From contig RHPI01003728.1 in assembly GCA_009103225.1 (NCBI GenBank), positions 183,174-247,173 of the forward strand: a DNA stretch of 64,000 nucleotides, read 5' to 3'. Each line of letters opens with the position of its first letter. Within the stretch, counting starts at the first letter, position 1. The notes below the pieces were generated by a model. The model worked only from the letters and a program-made list of their open reading frames with translations. It did no database searches and was not told where the DNA came from. Below, piece by piece: positions 36,769 to 48,486 of the stretch. The translations under genes and the position numbers were made by a program. This DNA comes from Chlorokybus atmophyticus. Lineage: Eukaryota > Streptophyta > Chlorokybophyceae > Chlorokybales > Chlorokybaceae.

Positions 36769-39700
36769 TTAACTTTGTTGTTTCTTTCTTGGTCGACCGC
36801 GCTTTGCACCAGTTGAGGCTGTAGCGTCAGGGGCTCTACGTTTCTTGTTCATGGCAGCCTCCTGCTTCAGCATTTTCTTCAACATGACCTCCACAGCAAG
36901 AACATCCGCCTCTTCTTGTTTCTGTTGCAAGAAGAACGCAGCATCGTGGATTGGATGTCAGTGCGTGCAGCAGCACTGTGACATGGTGTGCCGTGACAAG
37001 CTGTCGAGTAGCAATAGTGTTTGTCGTACCAGAAGTGTTTGCAAGAGACCCTCATCAAACTGTGGGTATCGCTCGCGGAGCTCTGCCAGTTCCTTCGCGT
37101 ACTTGTCAGCAGCCGCGCTCACTTGTGCCTCTATCTGTGGCTGTTGTGCAGCGTCTGCGCATACGAAGCGTTACACAAAGCAAAACATACCTACAGCAGT
37201 GCTGTTACGCAGGACCGTCTCAATTGCACGAGGTTGCAACACCAACAGAGCATGCGTGTTATTGGGGTGCATGCCATAAGACAACTTTTGTTAGACATGA
37301 TACGGGGTTGCTCACCAGTTTCTGGCACCTCTGCCGAACCCCCGGCAGCCATAGCTTCATCTTCAGGTTCTGCATCGTCCTCCGCATCCTCATCCTCCTG
37401 ATCTTCGTCGCCCTCATCATCTCCGCTTATAGTCGCTTCCTCCTTGCCTTCTGTGCTGTTCAAGTCCTTAATCTTTTGCTGGAGCTTCGCGATGATCGCC
37501 TCCATCTCATTATTGACCTAACACGCATTTCACCTAAGCAGAACTTCTACTGGTGCTACAGGGTGTATTTTTGCTAAATGATTGCTTGTTGAAACAGGCA
37601 ATATACACACGCGGGCACACACACAGAGCGTTACAAGGGCACATGTAGTAGAGAACAGAACACTCCGCCTTGTATCTCACCTTTGGGTCAGCAACAAAGT
37701 CGGCGATGTTGTTGCTGCAGCTCGGGCATTTCTTTTCCTCCTTGCGCACTCGGAGGGAGCGGCCCGAAGGCTTACGTTCGGCAGCAGTTTCGCTCTTGCC
37801 AAAGTGGCTCAGGAGGCAGTCTCTGCAGAAGTTGTGACCGCATGGAGTAGTCGCAGGCACCGCAAGAACGGTCTTGCATATGCCGCACTTGAACTCTGTC
37901 AAGCAACATGTTAGTGTATGCAAGCGAGTTGAGTAACTCTTGCCAACAAGTGATGAGAGAATTGTGTATACATACAAGACCAAGTTGTTGACCAGGCAGA
38001 ACCTTTGAGGAGGCGCTGCTGGGCTGTCATCTGCTGCCGCTGGGTTTTGGGTTTGCTGGCTCCACCCATGCTCAGGCGACTGGCGGGTGGCTGCCCTCGC
38101 CATCCCCACCTCTGCGTAGCCTCATCAAAGTCCCACAGAGGCGCTGCAGTGCGACTTTTGTTGTCCTTCGCGTGTGCAAGCTCTTCGACCTGCATGCGCG
38201 CATACCGCTGAGAAGCTGCATCACCACACCACCTTGACACTTAGGTAAAATGGTGTGTTGCAACCCCTACCTCAGGTATGTCTCGGGGACGATCTCCCTC
38301 GTCATTGGTGTTCCATGGTGCCGGCTCGTTGTCGCAACGGACAAAGAGGTACCGACACATCAGTTTATTCTGTGGAAGTGCATATGTTGGAAGGCCGGCA
38401 GCAATACCCCAGTCTAAGTACACTTGTGCAGAAGCAGTTACATGCAATGATTATGCACAGGGACTTCTACAGATCATATAACGTGTGTGAAAAGGCCAAT
38501 GATGTATGTGATGATGATGCAGCTCGTCACCTGAGTTCCTGGGCTTCTCCAGCACTTTTCGATGCGATATACACCGTCGTATCGAACACCGTTTTTTGGC
38601 GCATATGACGATCTCTTCTCCTTATGGCTCCTGTGTTATTGAGCAGATTGCGGAGGAATTTTCAAAAAGAGGACAAACACAGGCTTTTCATTGCAGCGTG
38701 CAAGCACACGCTTACCGCACAACACGGACTGGGAGGCCCTTCAGGCAAGAAACGAGCAGCGCCTTATTCATGTTTGTGAATGTTTGGTCGCTGCTCTGTT
38801 TCTTGTTGGTGCGCTTATTGCCACTGAGATCTCTCCCACCGCTGCCAATATAAACGCGCATCAAACAGCACGTTGGGGCAGGAAAGCGAACTGTTGAACA
38901 ATGACTCATCACATCACTACCTTCCGGTGTAAAGAAAATACTCTCCATGGTCTTCATCATCCTCGTAGCCACCTGACAGTGCGACGGACTGGGCACCCAC
39001 CTGTGCAACAAGTACAGGTTGTGTCCCACTCACACGGCAGTGCAAGTGCGATAACCAAAGTACCTCCGACTGTCCAGCAATGCCCGCAACGTGCGGTCTA
39101 TGAGCTCCCCATTGCCGGCAATCGAAGCGGTCCTTCCACTCATCTGAAACCAGCACCCCGCGACCTCTTTCGGGATCTGCGGATGCTTCAATTGGACCAA
39201 AGTGGTCTGGTGGCACAGTGACCTGGCGCACGCAGTGAGAGAGAATCAAGCACAGAATGTTCAAGGCTTGAGAAAGTAAAGCACGCATACATGCACGCGC
39301 GCGCGCACCCACAAACACGTACACGCGCACATAATGTACCATTATTCGACCGCTGGCAGCATTGGCACGCCCTGCGCGCTGCGCTCGGTCTGTCGTGAAG
39401 GCCTCGTCTGGCCGCAATGAGTTTGCCACAAGGGCTGCATTGAATAAAGCAGTAGACTGCCGTTGTTCGCCCTGGAAGCACAATGGGTCATGCATTTGTC
39501 AAGTTGACCAGTCTACACTTTGCCAGCCGCCCGCTCACCTTCTTGGCAAGACGGATGGCAGCAACAAGCGCAGTGTTGATCCTGAGCTGACCCTCGTCGG
39601 TGTATTTTCTTGGGATGGATGTTCGACACTTGGGACACGCGGCTTTCGGTTGTGCTGCCCACTTCTGGAGGCACTTTTTGCAGAAGTTGTGACCACATGT

Positions 39701-40639
39701 TGTCTGCAAGCAACGACAGCTGTTGTAATGTAGTGCAGCACATTCCCTAAGAAGCTGCCGGTTGTGACGAGCAGTAAAAGGGAAGGCACGTGTACAAAGG
39801 CATGCTGTACCGTGACTGGGCGCTCACAGAGGTCAAGGCACATAGGACAGGTAAGCTCTTCATCAAAGACACGCTTTGAGGTGGCGGCTGGTTCAATGGT
39901 AGACGTTGTTGCTCGCCTGCCATCGGTGCTGCGCATTTGCGTGCTATCAGCGACTCTGAGGAGCTTGCCACCATCCGCATAGTTGAGGGAAATGACATAC
40001 CTTCCCATTCTGGTAGCACCCGCAGACTTGCACATCAGCTGCTGCCTTTTTTGCGCCTTCTCCGCCTCAGTCAGTGTGGTATCAGCCTGCTCAGCACGAT
40101 AAGTGCCCATGTCAATCGGACCATGCACACGGATTATGTATACGCAACATGCATTTACTGCTCGACTTGAACGCATGCATATGTTGATGCAATGGTGCTT
40201 GCTTGTGCGCGGGTAATCTCATAACGGCTCATGTAATCAGGGGCAATTTCAGAAACTCAGCACACCTGAATTGCCCGGATTTCGGCCATCAACTGTGTCT
40301 GTGCTGTTTCCACAGATGACGGCTGCAATGCGATGACGGCGCCATCCTCAAAGTCGCAGTCTGGACACACCCACTTGCAAGCTGCAATAACAGCAATTTC
40401 TGGAACCTGTTCAAGCAGTTGAGTGTCCTTCTTACTGTCGCTCTACACACGCACGCACACAACAGCAGATAGTCGACTCTCAATTGAACAGCACGTACTT
40501 TGAGCAGGCATTCAACATGCCATGGGGAGCCGCAGGACGAGCACCGGGCAACGTCTGCGTCAGCCGGCTTTGTTCCGCATGGTGAGCATGTGCCATCCTT
40601 GGTGAGGGGTAACTGCTGCTGCTGACTGGCAACAACCAT
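36769..40639 (-). CDS. VIM/ORTHRUS (UHRF-type) E3 ligase: PHD-RING-SRA-RING
   Basis: Fifteen coding exons: 40639-40499, 40373-40266, 40086-39811, 39703-39539, 39471-39340, 39222-39064, 39000-38921, 38841-38716, 38630-38531, 38369-38271, 38189-38003, 37895-37681, 37517-37316, 37154-37030, 36921-36769 (755 aa). PHD zinc ligands run from C18 ([23 protein letters not shown]). RING1 is near 161-205 ([23 protein letters not shown]). The SRA/YDG domain spans about 275-462 ([62 protein letters not shown]). RING2 starts at C528 ([19 protein letters not shown]) with a Lys/Arg insertion before the last pair. The tail is acidic, then coiled, then KRGRPRK (AT-hook-like). Such proteins bind methylated DNA through SRA, ubiquitinate histone H3 and maintain CG methylation. 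The start is the first ATG before the PHD. Confidence 0.95.
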
Positions 40640-41834
40640 CCTACCAGAAGCAAGCGTGAGGTGATAAACAGCATGGTAGTAACACAGTCGCTAAGTGGCA
40701 ATGATTGACGGAGAGGAGCTGTCTGCTTGGAACTCCGCATGTGAACTGACACACCAATGCTACTTGAGCGACTGATTAGCATTGTGACGTCAACGACTTA
40801 CACAAACTACAAGCCACAGCAAACGTGATTGACGTACAGCATAGTGGAAATCTCATAACAGCAGTGTTGTCCCATAGAAAGGAGCTGCTGCAGACAGCTC
40901 TTCAGCTAATGTGGACTGACACACAAAAGTGCCACTTGAGCTAACGACCAGCACAGTTTACACTCACAAGTTGCGAATTTGCAAGCATTACCACGCTAGA
41001 ACAGACAGAAGTACGCTTGCAACATCTGCACAAATTGGAATTCAAGCAAGTAGCTTCGGGCAGGCAGGTGACAAGACAGCGGATAGCCACGCAGTTGCCG
41101 CCTGGGCAGTTCAGACCGAACACACCAAGTCAAGCAGCCATATTCCCTGCCTGGTTTATCCTGTCTGCTGCAAAGCCCCAGCGGATTTACCTGGACAACC
41201 TTACCTCCGCCGCCTTCGCCGCCACCCGCCACGCCTCTAACGTCTCGCCAGAAAGGCGGGAAAGCGAAAGCAAAGCTTTCAAGCCAGTTCTGGTACTGCT
41301 GGTTCTTAAACCCTTTCCATCAACCGCGTTCAGAAACCAGTCCAGTTCCGGCAATTGATCTAGCAAGCGCTGTCGTGCGCTAGCCAATCAGACGCCGCCA
41401 TCAAGTTTGGTGGACGCGGTCGTGATATCCTCCGTTGCGTCATCGACAGAACGATGACATAGAGATTTGCCGTTTGGTGAACTCACAATTCAGAAAAGTG
41501 ACCGTAGTAAGAAAGGCAATGTCCGGATATAGTCCGATCTGAAAAAATAGGACCTGTGGCCGCAAAGCATTCCTTTTGACCTGTTGGCTCTAACGGAGTG
41601 TGGGTATTGCGTTGACAAAAGGCGAGGGCATCTCATCGAGTTATGATCCAGCGAGTTACATCAAGGCGTACCGGGATACGCCGTAGCTTGTGGATAGAGA
41701 CGAGTGCATTACCGCCGCCGAGGAGTCCACGTGGCAGCAGCAGGCGGTGCGGCGGTGCGGCGGTGCAGGTGGGCAGGGCGAGCACAGGCGTGTCGAGCAT
41801 CACGACAAGCAAAAGCAGCTGGTGAGGTGTCGCA
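40640..41834. promoter_or_regulatory. Upstream region shared by VIM and YCF54, with a possible VIM 5' exon
   Basis: The two genes diverge across this 1.2-kb interval. On the minus strand 41387-41191 is open and would join VIM exon 1 in phase through a CAG/GTAAAT donor, but it has no ATG (its first codon is TTG after a stop), so it is more likely a 5' UTR exon. The stretch 41388-41640 sits between the two likely start regions. Confidence 0.45.
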
Positions 41835-43335
41835 ATGGTGTCTACAACCATGGCGGCAGCGCGCACAGCGGTCGCACCAGCGGCGGCGGTCCAGCAGCTG
41901 CAGCATCAGCCTGTGAGCAGGCGGCAGAGCAGGCAGCAGAGGCAGCAGAGCGCTTTTGGCGGAGCGGCCGTCTTGCGCTCCCAGCATGCGTTGCCCGCAT
42001 TGCGCTCGCACTCGCGCCGGACGTGCAGAGCCGCCGTTGCTGCAGCCGAGAATGCCGCCGCCGCTACCAATCTGGAAAGGGTGAGCTTAACCTCAGTCAC
42101 TTGCATGCTTTCTGATCAGTGTAACCCACGAATGTCCTTTCCGTGACGAAGCACGTTGCATGGCTCAAGTTGCACGCTTGCGCATCAGATGGTCTCCTTG
42201 CATGCATGGCATAACTCAACGCAGCTCTGCGCTGAGTTATGGTGAGCTTAACCTCAGTCACTTGCATGCTTTCTGATCAGTGTAACCCATGAATGTCCTT
42301 TCCGTGACGAAGTCCGTTGCATGGCTCAAGTTGCACGCTTGCGCATGAGGTGGTCTCCTTGCATGCATTGCATAACTCAACGCAGCTCTGCCTTGAGTTA
42401 TTCAATGCATGTTCATGGCGCTGTAAGTTCCTCGTTCAGCTTGCACACTGTTGTTACACATGCTTCATAATGTGTGATTGAGAAGCCTCCCTTTTAATGT
42501 GCTTTGTGTCAGCAGCCCACAGTGCCAACAACATTCCACTTTGTTGTGGGTTCGAGCAAGTTCTTGCTGGACGAGCTGGAAGAGCTGAAGGAGCTGCTCG
42601 TGGAGCGGGCGCGCTATTTCGCAGAGAAGGGCTTTGAACAAAACTTCTGGCTCGTGCAGGTCCGTGCTAGAGCTGCACATTGCACGGGCAGCTGGCACAA
42701 ATGTGCGATGTTGGTTACATGCTGCATATTGTGTTGTCTCGCTTAGTTGTTGTTGTTGTTTATCATACAGTAGACTGATTTATCTGCCATGCAGTGCTGA
42801 GTGTTCAGGAAAACGTAGTGTGATAGGATACTGGCACAGTGTTTGTTCTGTGCCATTACTAGTAATGCCTGATGACAACTGTGTAATCTGTCCATTGCTT
42901 GTAGCTCGTTGCTCGTAACTGTTGCATCTCAATTGAAACTCAATGTATTCTGCCTTCTGTTTGCAGGAGCCTGCTTTTTTGGACACCATGCCTGAAGTTA
43001 AAGTACCTCGTCCATGCACAGCGATCGTGTCATTTGACGAGACATGGATCAGGTAACTTTGGTTTCCTTGTCTTACATGAACATGTTGCAGCTCCTGTGC
43101 AGGGATGATCGTGTACTACTAGGCGGCTGACAGTACTGAGCGTCCAAACAGGTTCATGAAGCTGCGCATTGACCGAGTTCAGCTTGGCAAGTTTGAAGCG
43201 CCCAGCGACAAGATTCCCGTTGCCCTGGCCTCAAAGCAGAAGGTCAAGGATTTTGGGAAGCCAGAGAATTGGGTCGCTCCTTACAAGAAGTACGAGGCTG
43301 GCTGGTGGGAGAAGTTCGAGCCCAAGGATAGCTAG
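41835..43335 (+). CDS. YCF54: Ycf54-family protein, Mg-protoporphyrin monomethyl ester cyclase subunit
   Basis: Four exons: 41835-42080, 42513-42659, 42967-43052, 43152-43335 (220 aa). Residues 1-82 are an Ala/Arg/Gln-rich plastid transit peptide. The Ycf54 domain follows: TTFHFVVGSSKFLLDELEEL, LVERARYFAEKGFEQNFWLV, PEVKVPRPCTAIVSFDETWI, FMKLRIDRVQLGKFEAPS. A plant-like tail closes the protein (WVAPYKKYEAGWWEKFEP). Ycf54 (LCAA in plants) is needed for full activity of the aerobic cyclase that forms the fifth ring of chlorophyll. In red algae and cyanobacteria it is a short protein of about 100 aa; here it is nuclear with a targeting peptide. Exon 2 may start at 42513 or 42516 (tandem CAG acceptors, one codon apart). 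Intron 1 contains a tandem duplication. Confidence 0.93.
42080..42401 (+). repeat. 161-bp tandem duplication starting at the YCF54 exon 1 splice donor
   Basis: Copy 1 is 42080-42240 and copy 2 is 42241-42401, with about seven differences. Each begins ggtgagcttaacctcagtca, so the 5' splice site itself is duplicated. Each ends with an inverted pair, cataactcaacgcag and tgagttat, able to form a hairpin. The exon/intron border sits exactly at the repeat start. Confidence 0.9.
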
Positions 43336-43913
43336 ATGGCTGCATTCGGTCTAGTTGGCAGTGCTTGCATATCAATCGCGCGTAATGTTGGACATAGCTT
43401 AGTCCAAAGGTTTTGTTGGTGTTATGTAGTGATATACATGGTTGGTCGACGGCTTGTGATCGTTCGTGTCTTAAATCTGCTTGCGCGACTTTGTGTCTGC
43501 AATGCATGGGGATTATGTCGCACGATGTGAACCTCAGCCAGCTCATCACCACAATAAGGTGTCCCGTGCATGAGTAGGATGGGTGTTTCCTGTGCCCGGT
43601 CGTAAGCCCTGTACTAAGCACTGCCAAGCGGCTCTAGTAGTGTGCAAATCACTGTCGTCCTCTCCATAGCGCTCTATGACTCTTATTGCATTACTCAGAC
43701 TACATCGATCAAATCATGTACCATATGTGCACTACCAACCACACCCACCCAGCTCGTGCATGGGTGCGTACATGTGATGTCATAGGTATTTGGGATAGTT
43801 TTGGCGTCGTGCAATTCGCAGTGTGTCTTGCAGTGTGTTGCCATAAACAAAACAATCCAGGACTTCAACAAGATACAACGTGCTCGTTATAGCATACATG
43901 CTGGCCAGCACAG
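43336..43913. other. Convergent intergenic region between YCF54 and GNAT gene
   Basis: The interval between two gene ends; it should contain both 3' UTRs. No ORF with family features or structured repeat was seen. Confidence 0.6.
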
Positions 43914-45355
43914 CTATTTGGAGCGATTGGTGGCCATTACTAGAACGCGCTCTCCCACCAACAGCCCTGCTAGAACAGTGCCCAAGGCGCGTTCAACATT
44001 GAGTGCCAACGGCGCTTCACTCCATGGCACCTGTTGCACAGCTCCAACGTTAATGCTTGCAGCATCAATGGAGGTGCATGTCACCAATAAACTTGACTCA
44101 TCACCTCTGTGAACCCCAGGCGCTCATAAAATGATATTCTGCAATTATGTAAGTTGCAGCGTCAGTTGCAAAAGGAATTCCTGCCACAACACCGGACGCA
44201 TGCAACTTGCAGGCTACAACACCTTGACTGGATGGTTGTCAGAAACACCTCACGTCTGGCAGCTTTCTCCAACAGATGCCTCACCATGGAGGTCCCATGC
44301 CCTTGGTTCCTGTAGGAGTCCTCTCAGCAAGCCTGACACACACACGAAAACAGACAAGAGGCTTGTTTCGTCCAACCTGGAACAACTACCACCGACCTGT
44401 GTTGCTTGGGTACCACAATGCCCTTGATCATCAAAAACTCCTTCTGCTGTGTCGAACTCTTCAGCTGTTCTGCTTGCCCCTCACGATTCAGCTGCCCCAC
44501 CGCCAGCAGCTCCCCGCTCTCACCGTCCACGCGAATCATTGCGCGGCCTGGCTGCAGGCCAAAGGGGTACATCCTGGGTCAGTGCATTGAATTGGTCAGT
44601 CCTCCTTGTACTGCATAACGTGCTTGTGCGTGTGCATGTGTACGCCCATACACATGGGTACCAACGGGGTTTCACACCAATGTGAATCGTACACATCCGC
44701 TTGCCAAATTAGATAATTGCACGTGCACGTGCATAAGCGTGTACCAAACATACAGAGTCAAGTAGAATGTTTGCAAGCGTAATGAACACAGTTGCTGGGC
44801 AAACCGATGCGAAGTTGTTGGTGTTGTTGCGCAATGAGCAACCTCAGTACTTGCACAACCGCAGGTCTATGCACTACCAATGCCATGGTTACTACAAGGT
44901 TATGGGAGGGGTACCGTGCTGACAGCCATACGTTGACTAAAATCACAATCTACCGTATGTAGTTGTGTTTGCTTGCGCTACTCCTGTGTAGCTCACGTGC
45001 GACGTGCACGCATGGTGGTGCTGTGCATTGAAGTGACTACAAATGATAGTTCAAAGCACGCACAAACTTACGCTGCCACATTAATCGAGACTGGAGGCAG
45101 CATGGGATGGGAAGGCGTTGAACTCGCTGTGACTTACTTCTCCTCCAGCAGGAGCTGGCGCAGCTTAGGCATGTCATCCGCAGTGGCCGTTCTGAACTTC
45201 GGGGCAGCCTCAGCAGCACAAACGACAGCAGGACCGCTTCTGTGCCATCCGCCGAACGCCACCGCCCTCGGGGTACGTCCCCTTACCCGAGAGCATGACG
45301 ATGGCGACGGCAGCGACACGACCGCAGCCACCGCCACCGTCGCCGCCGACGCCAT
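43914..45355 (-). CDS. Plastid-type GNAT N-acetyltransferase
   Basis: Five exons: 45355-45138, 44573-44397, 44309-44223, 44138-44105, 44030-43914 (210 aa). The N-terminus is an Ala/Ser/Arg-rich transit peptide (MASAATVAVAAVVSLPSP). The GNAT fold then runs in order: FRTATADDMPKLRQLLLEEK, GLQPGRAMIRVDGESGELLA, FLMIKGIVVPK, the acetyl-CoA loop RNQGHG (R132-G137) followed by TSMVRHLLEKA, the VFLTTI strand, FYERLGF, and VPWSEAPLALNVERALG. The acetyl donor is acetyl-CoA; the acceptor (protein N-terminus, lysine or small amine) cannot be read from sequence. Motifs resemble plant plastid GNAT proteins. The 34-bp exon 4 is supported by phase and by the FYERLGF motif. An in-frame ATG at 45430 was rejected in favour of the one that starts a normal transit peptide. 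Confidence 0.87.
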
Positions 45356-46727
45356 GACCAAGCATGCAAGACACACTGCTTGCAGCCGTTCTTGAAATGT
45401 TTTGAGGAGGGAGTCAAGGAAAGTCTCCACTTTCCAGAAAAACTCGACGAAGAATGATTGACTTCAAGGATTCTTCAGTACTTACCGAGTAAGGAGCGAA
45501 GTAAGGTTTCCGTGCATTCCGGGAAAAGCTGGAGTTTGAACTCCAGCTATACAAAGCAGCTGCTTGCTGTGTTGCTCTGTGGTCCCAGCATGGCACCGCC
45601 GGATTGAGGCGGGGGATGCGTTGGCGAGGGTGAGAAGGTGGGCGACACGGTGTTTGCATGAGGGGAGAGAGTGTCAAGGCGTGTGCATTAAGGTAACGCC
45701 ATCAGCATGCATGTTGTCAGCTGCATATAGTCAGCATGCATGTGTGCACTGCAGCCCAGTAGAGCTTGCTATGATCAGTGCTCCTTGTGCAGATAGCGTT
45801 GCATAGATGATAGTAGCTGCCTGTTCACAGAAGTCGTTTCTGTCTAAACGGAAGCAATCCTTGGAGCATGGGCTTGTTGGTATTGCTGTGAATACAGAGC
45901 GCTGTACATGCCTCAGGGTCTTCATGCGGCGCAAGTGGCGCACCAATTTCAGATTGAGACTGACGCAGCAAGCATTGTCGGTGTTCGGTCGCAGCATGTT
46001 ACAGAACGCAGCTCAAGGTAGCACCGTAGTACTACCGCAGCACCTCAGGCTGTGCTGCACTGCGCAGTACACTTAGCAAAGCAGCACACCATCGCGTAGT
46101 AGTAATGACAGCGCTTGCCTCATAAAACAGAGTTGAGGCTTTGTTCTCCAGGATAGTGTCGGCCAGCGCTCCTCTCAACACTCAACTGCCTTAACTCAAG
46201 CCTGAACACAGCAGTGTCATTGTCACCCAAGGCTTTCTGCAAAGACTCTAGCCTGTTAGTAATCAAATGAGCTGTAGTCTCAGGCTAAGACACGTGCTGG
46301 GCTGGTTGGTGCTGTACAGCCACATATTATGCCTGACCACGCTCGTGCGTGCAATGCTGAACAGGTGAGACTGAGTACTCTCTAAGCCCATTGACTCTGA
46401 AACATGAATGGTGTGCTTGGCTTCCCACAGTACAGTTGTAACAAACAGTTCTATAGCACGTAGACTCGTCAGGGGTTGCACTCCATCAGGTGAGCAACTT
46501 TCACAGCTGACTGTTGCCTTTAGACAGGCACCTGCCACAGCTCCTCTACTAGTAGCCGCAAGCATAGAGTATGGTACCGCACTGTACCCGTAGCAGAACT
46601 GCTGAATTGTGTAAACACCTGCAGGCTGTCGTTGCAGCACTCGTAATGCAACGTCATGCTTGTGTCTACGTGCTATTGTACTGTGTGCAGCCATACTCAT
46701 CAGGAGGCCGCAGGAGGCGCTCGACCA
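45356..46727. other. Intergenic interval, no gene called
   Basis: Short ORFs at 45414-45677 (minus) and 45807-46076 (plus) show no family pattern or splice support. The 5' region of the GNAT gene probably occupies the left end. Confidence 0.5.
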
Positions 46728-47474
46728 ATGGAACCGCCGGAGTGGTGCTACTTTGACTTCGTGGCACACTGGAGGAAATTCCATCAAGTCTGACTGTCGG
46801 ATTCGATGCAGACGATGTTGGCGCACAGTATGGAGCACTGGTGCGAGGCGCACATGCGACCAAACGGCATACCTGAATGGAAGCCTCGCATTGACTAATG
46901 GCACTACAGCACTGGCCAGTACCACATGCAGCGTATGAGACAGAAAGCCGTTGCATTCCAAATACAGCACTCGCTCCACAAGCAATGGTACAACGCTCTG
47001 CACCACGCTGGACTGCGAAAGTAGTGGGAGAAAGCAATTGAGTACTACGGGCAAGTAGGCTTCCAGGCACTCGTGGCGCGGTTCCAACCCGTTCCCGGTT
47101 CACAAGAGGCTAACATTCTGTTTGGGGGAGAGAACTACTTGCCGCGATCCATGGCTGTTGCGGCTCAGCAGATGTTCCCGGATGATGTCGTCGACATTGT
47201 CAACTGCAACAGAGGCGAAGTTGTCATATGCATCCGCGCTCGCCTCATTTTTAACTACAGACAGTTTTTGTTTGTGGAGCATGGCCAGAGCTGGGCGCAG
47301 GAGCTCAGCCCTCACCACATTGCCACTCACTGGAACCTTCTCAGCATTCCTTACCCCTTATCTGATGAAGACAACCTGTGGGAAACCGATGGCTCTCACA
47401 CGCACTCTGGGCATTCTAACTCAAGCTCTGAGGACTTTGGGGAGCATGACTCTGAGGAGCATGGCTCTGAGTAG
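46728..47474 (+). pseudogene. Decayed ORF with three in-frame stops
   Basis: From an ATG at 46728 one frame of 249 codons runs to a stop at 47474, broken by TGA (46791), TAA (46896) and TAG (47022). Between the stops the peptide is protein-like: aromatic and His/Trp-rich (CYFDFVAHWRKFH, MEHWCEAHMRPNG, HKQWYNALHHAG, WEKAIEYYGQVGF), then ILFGGENYLPRSMAVAAQQM and LIFNYRQFLFVEHGQSW, and an acidic Ser/His tail. The last 134 codons are open. I do not recognise the family. It may be a worn mobile-element gene or a diverged duplicate. Introns could in principle remove the stops but no good donor/acceptor pairs are visible around them. Confidence 0.5.
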
Positions 47475-48486
47475 CGCAAGGAAGTTGTGGTCAGGTTTAC
47501 GATTCTTTCAGTTTCGGTCGTCTTTCAGGTGTCACTCATTGTTTCAAATTCGAAGTTGTAGTCGGGTGTGCTGATAGAACAGCCATGCACGTTGTGTCGT
47601 GTGTCTGTACCAGGTTGATGAGACCAACTTAGTCCTTGCAGTCCGTATGTATAGTCCATATGTAAAGTTGCCTTGTATGCATGCAGCGTATGCAGTTCTG
47701 TCTGGATATCTGATAACATGCGACCAGATCATAAGCCTATGCGTGTAATCAGTGTAAGCAATCACGCTTGTTACATGGTGAGATGAGCACGCATCTGGGT
47801 ATTAATTGCTGTGTGCCAACATCTACTCATTAACTTGCATACAGGACATGTCTACTCCCAGGCTGCAACCTTGCAGCCTGAGAGTGGCCTTTTATGTATT
47901 GTGGTCGCAAGACAAGCAATATGCATAGCGTTCAAACAACCTGCGGTGCTGCATAATTGCATGCGCACGCAATCAGTGGCATGCAGTGCATGCATGAGTC
48001 CTTCAGCGGCTGGACAAGCTCAAGGGCTTTGGCTCAGCGTTGTGTAACAACCAACCTTTCATCTAGCTTTGCCAAGCAGCCTTTCCCGTAAGAGTCTCTG
48101 TCACTGAGTGTGGGCCTTGTCGCCTTGTCACAGCATGGTCGGACACGGGCTATGTTTGTGGCTACTATGACCAGGTCATATCCTGATGCACGTGAGTGCG
48201 CAAGGCCGAGCGCTCATGCAGCATTCGTCTCACCGGCAGAGCACCCTGCGTGCCAACTTCCTCGGCAGACACACCTCTCCAAATCAAATTAAAACCAAAG
48301 CATCGTTCCGCTGCGGCAGTGCCGTGACGACGTGATTCACTGATCCCTTCCGTGCCATCGTTTGGGATCGGTGATCTCGGGTTCAGGGTTCAGGAACGTC
48401 GTCGTCGTCGTGGTCGCCATCGTCGTCATATCCGTCACTGTCTTCGTCGCCGGCGTTGCCCTGGCCAGCTTTGGACGTCCGTAACA
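47475..48486. other. Intergenic interval upstream of the ER-lumen protein gene
   Basis: Rich in tgcatg motifs. A cgtcgtcgtcgtcg run lies near 48400-48430, just before the start region of the next gene. No gene is supported. Confidence 0.5.

Noticed and set aside
42080-42401. Pair of complete introner elements
   Set aside because: Each unit starts with a donor but does not end in an acceptor AG, so it is a plain tandem duplication rather than two self-contained introns.
46728-47474. Reassigned stop codons (alternative genetic code)
   Set aside because: All three stop codons interrupt the frame, while the other genes use TAA, TAG and TGA as normal terminators without internal stops.
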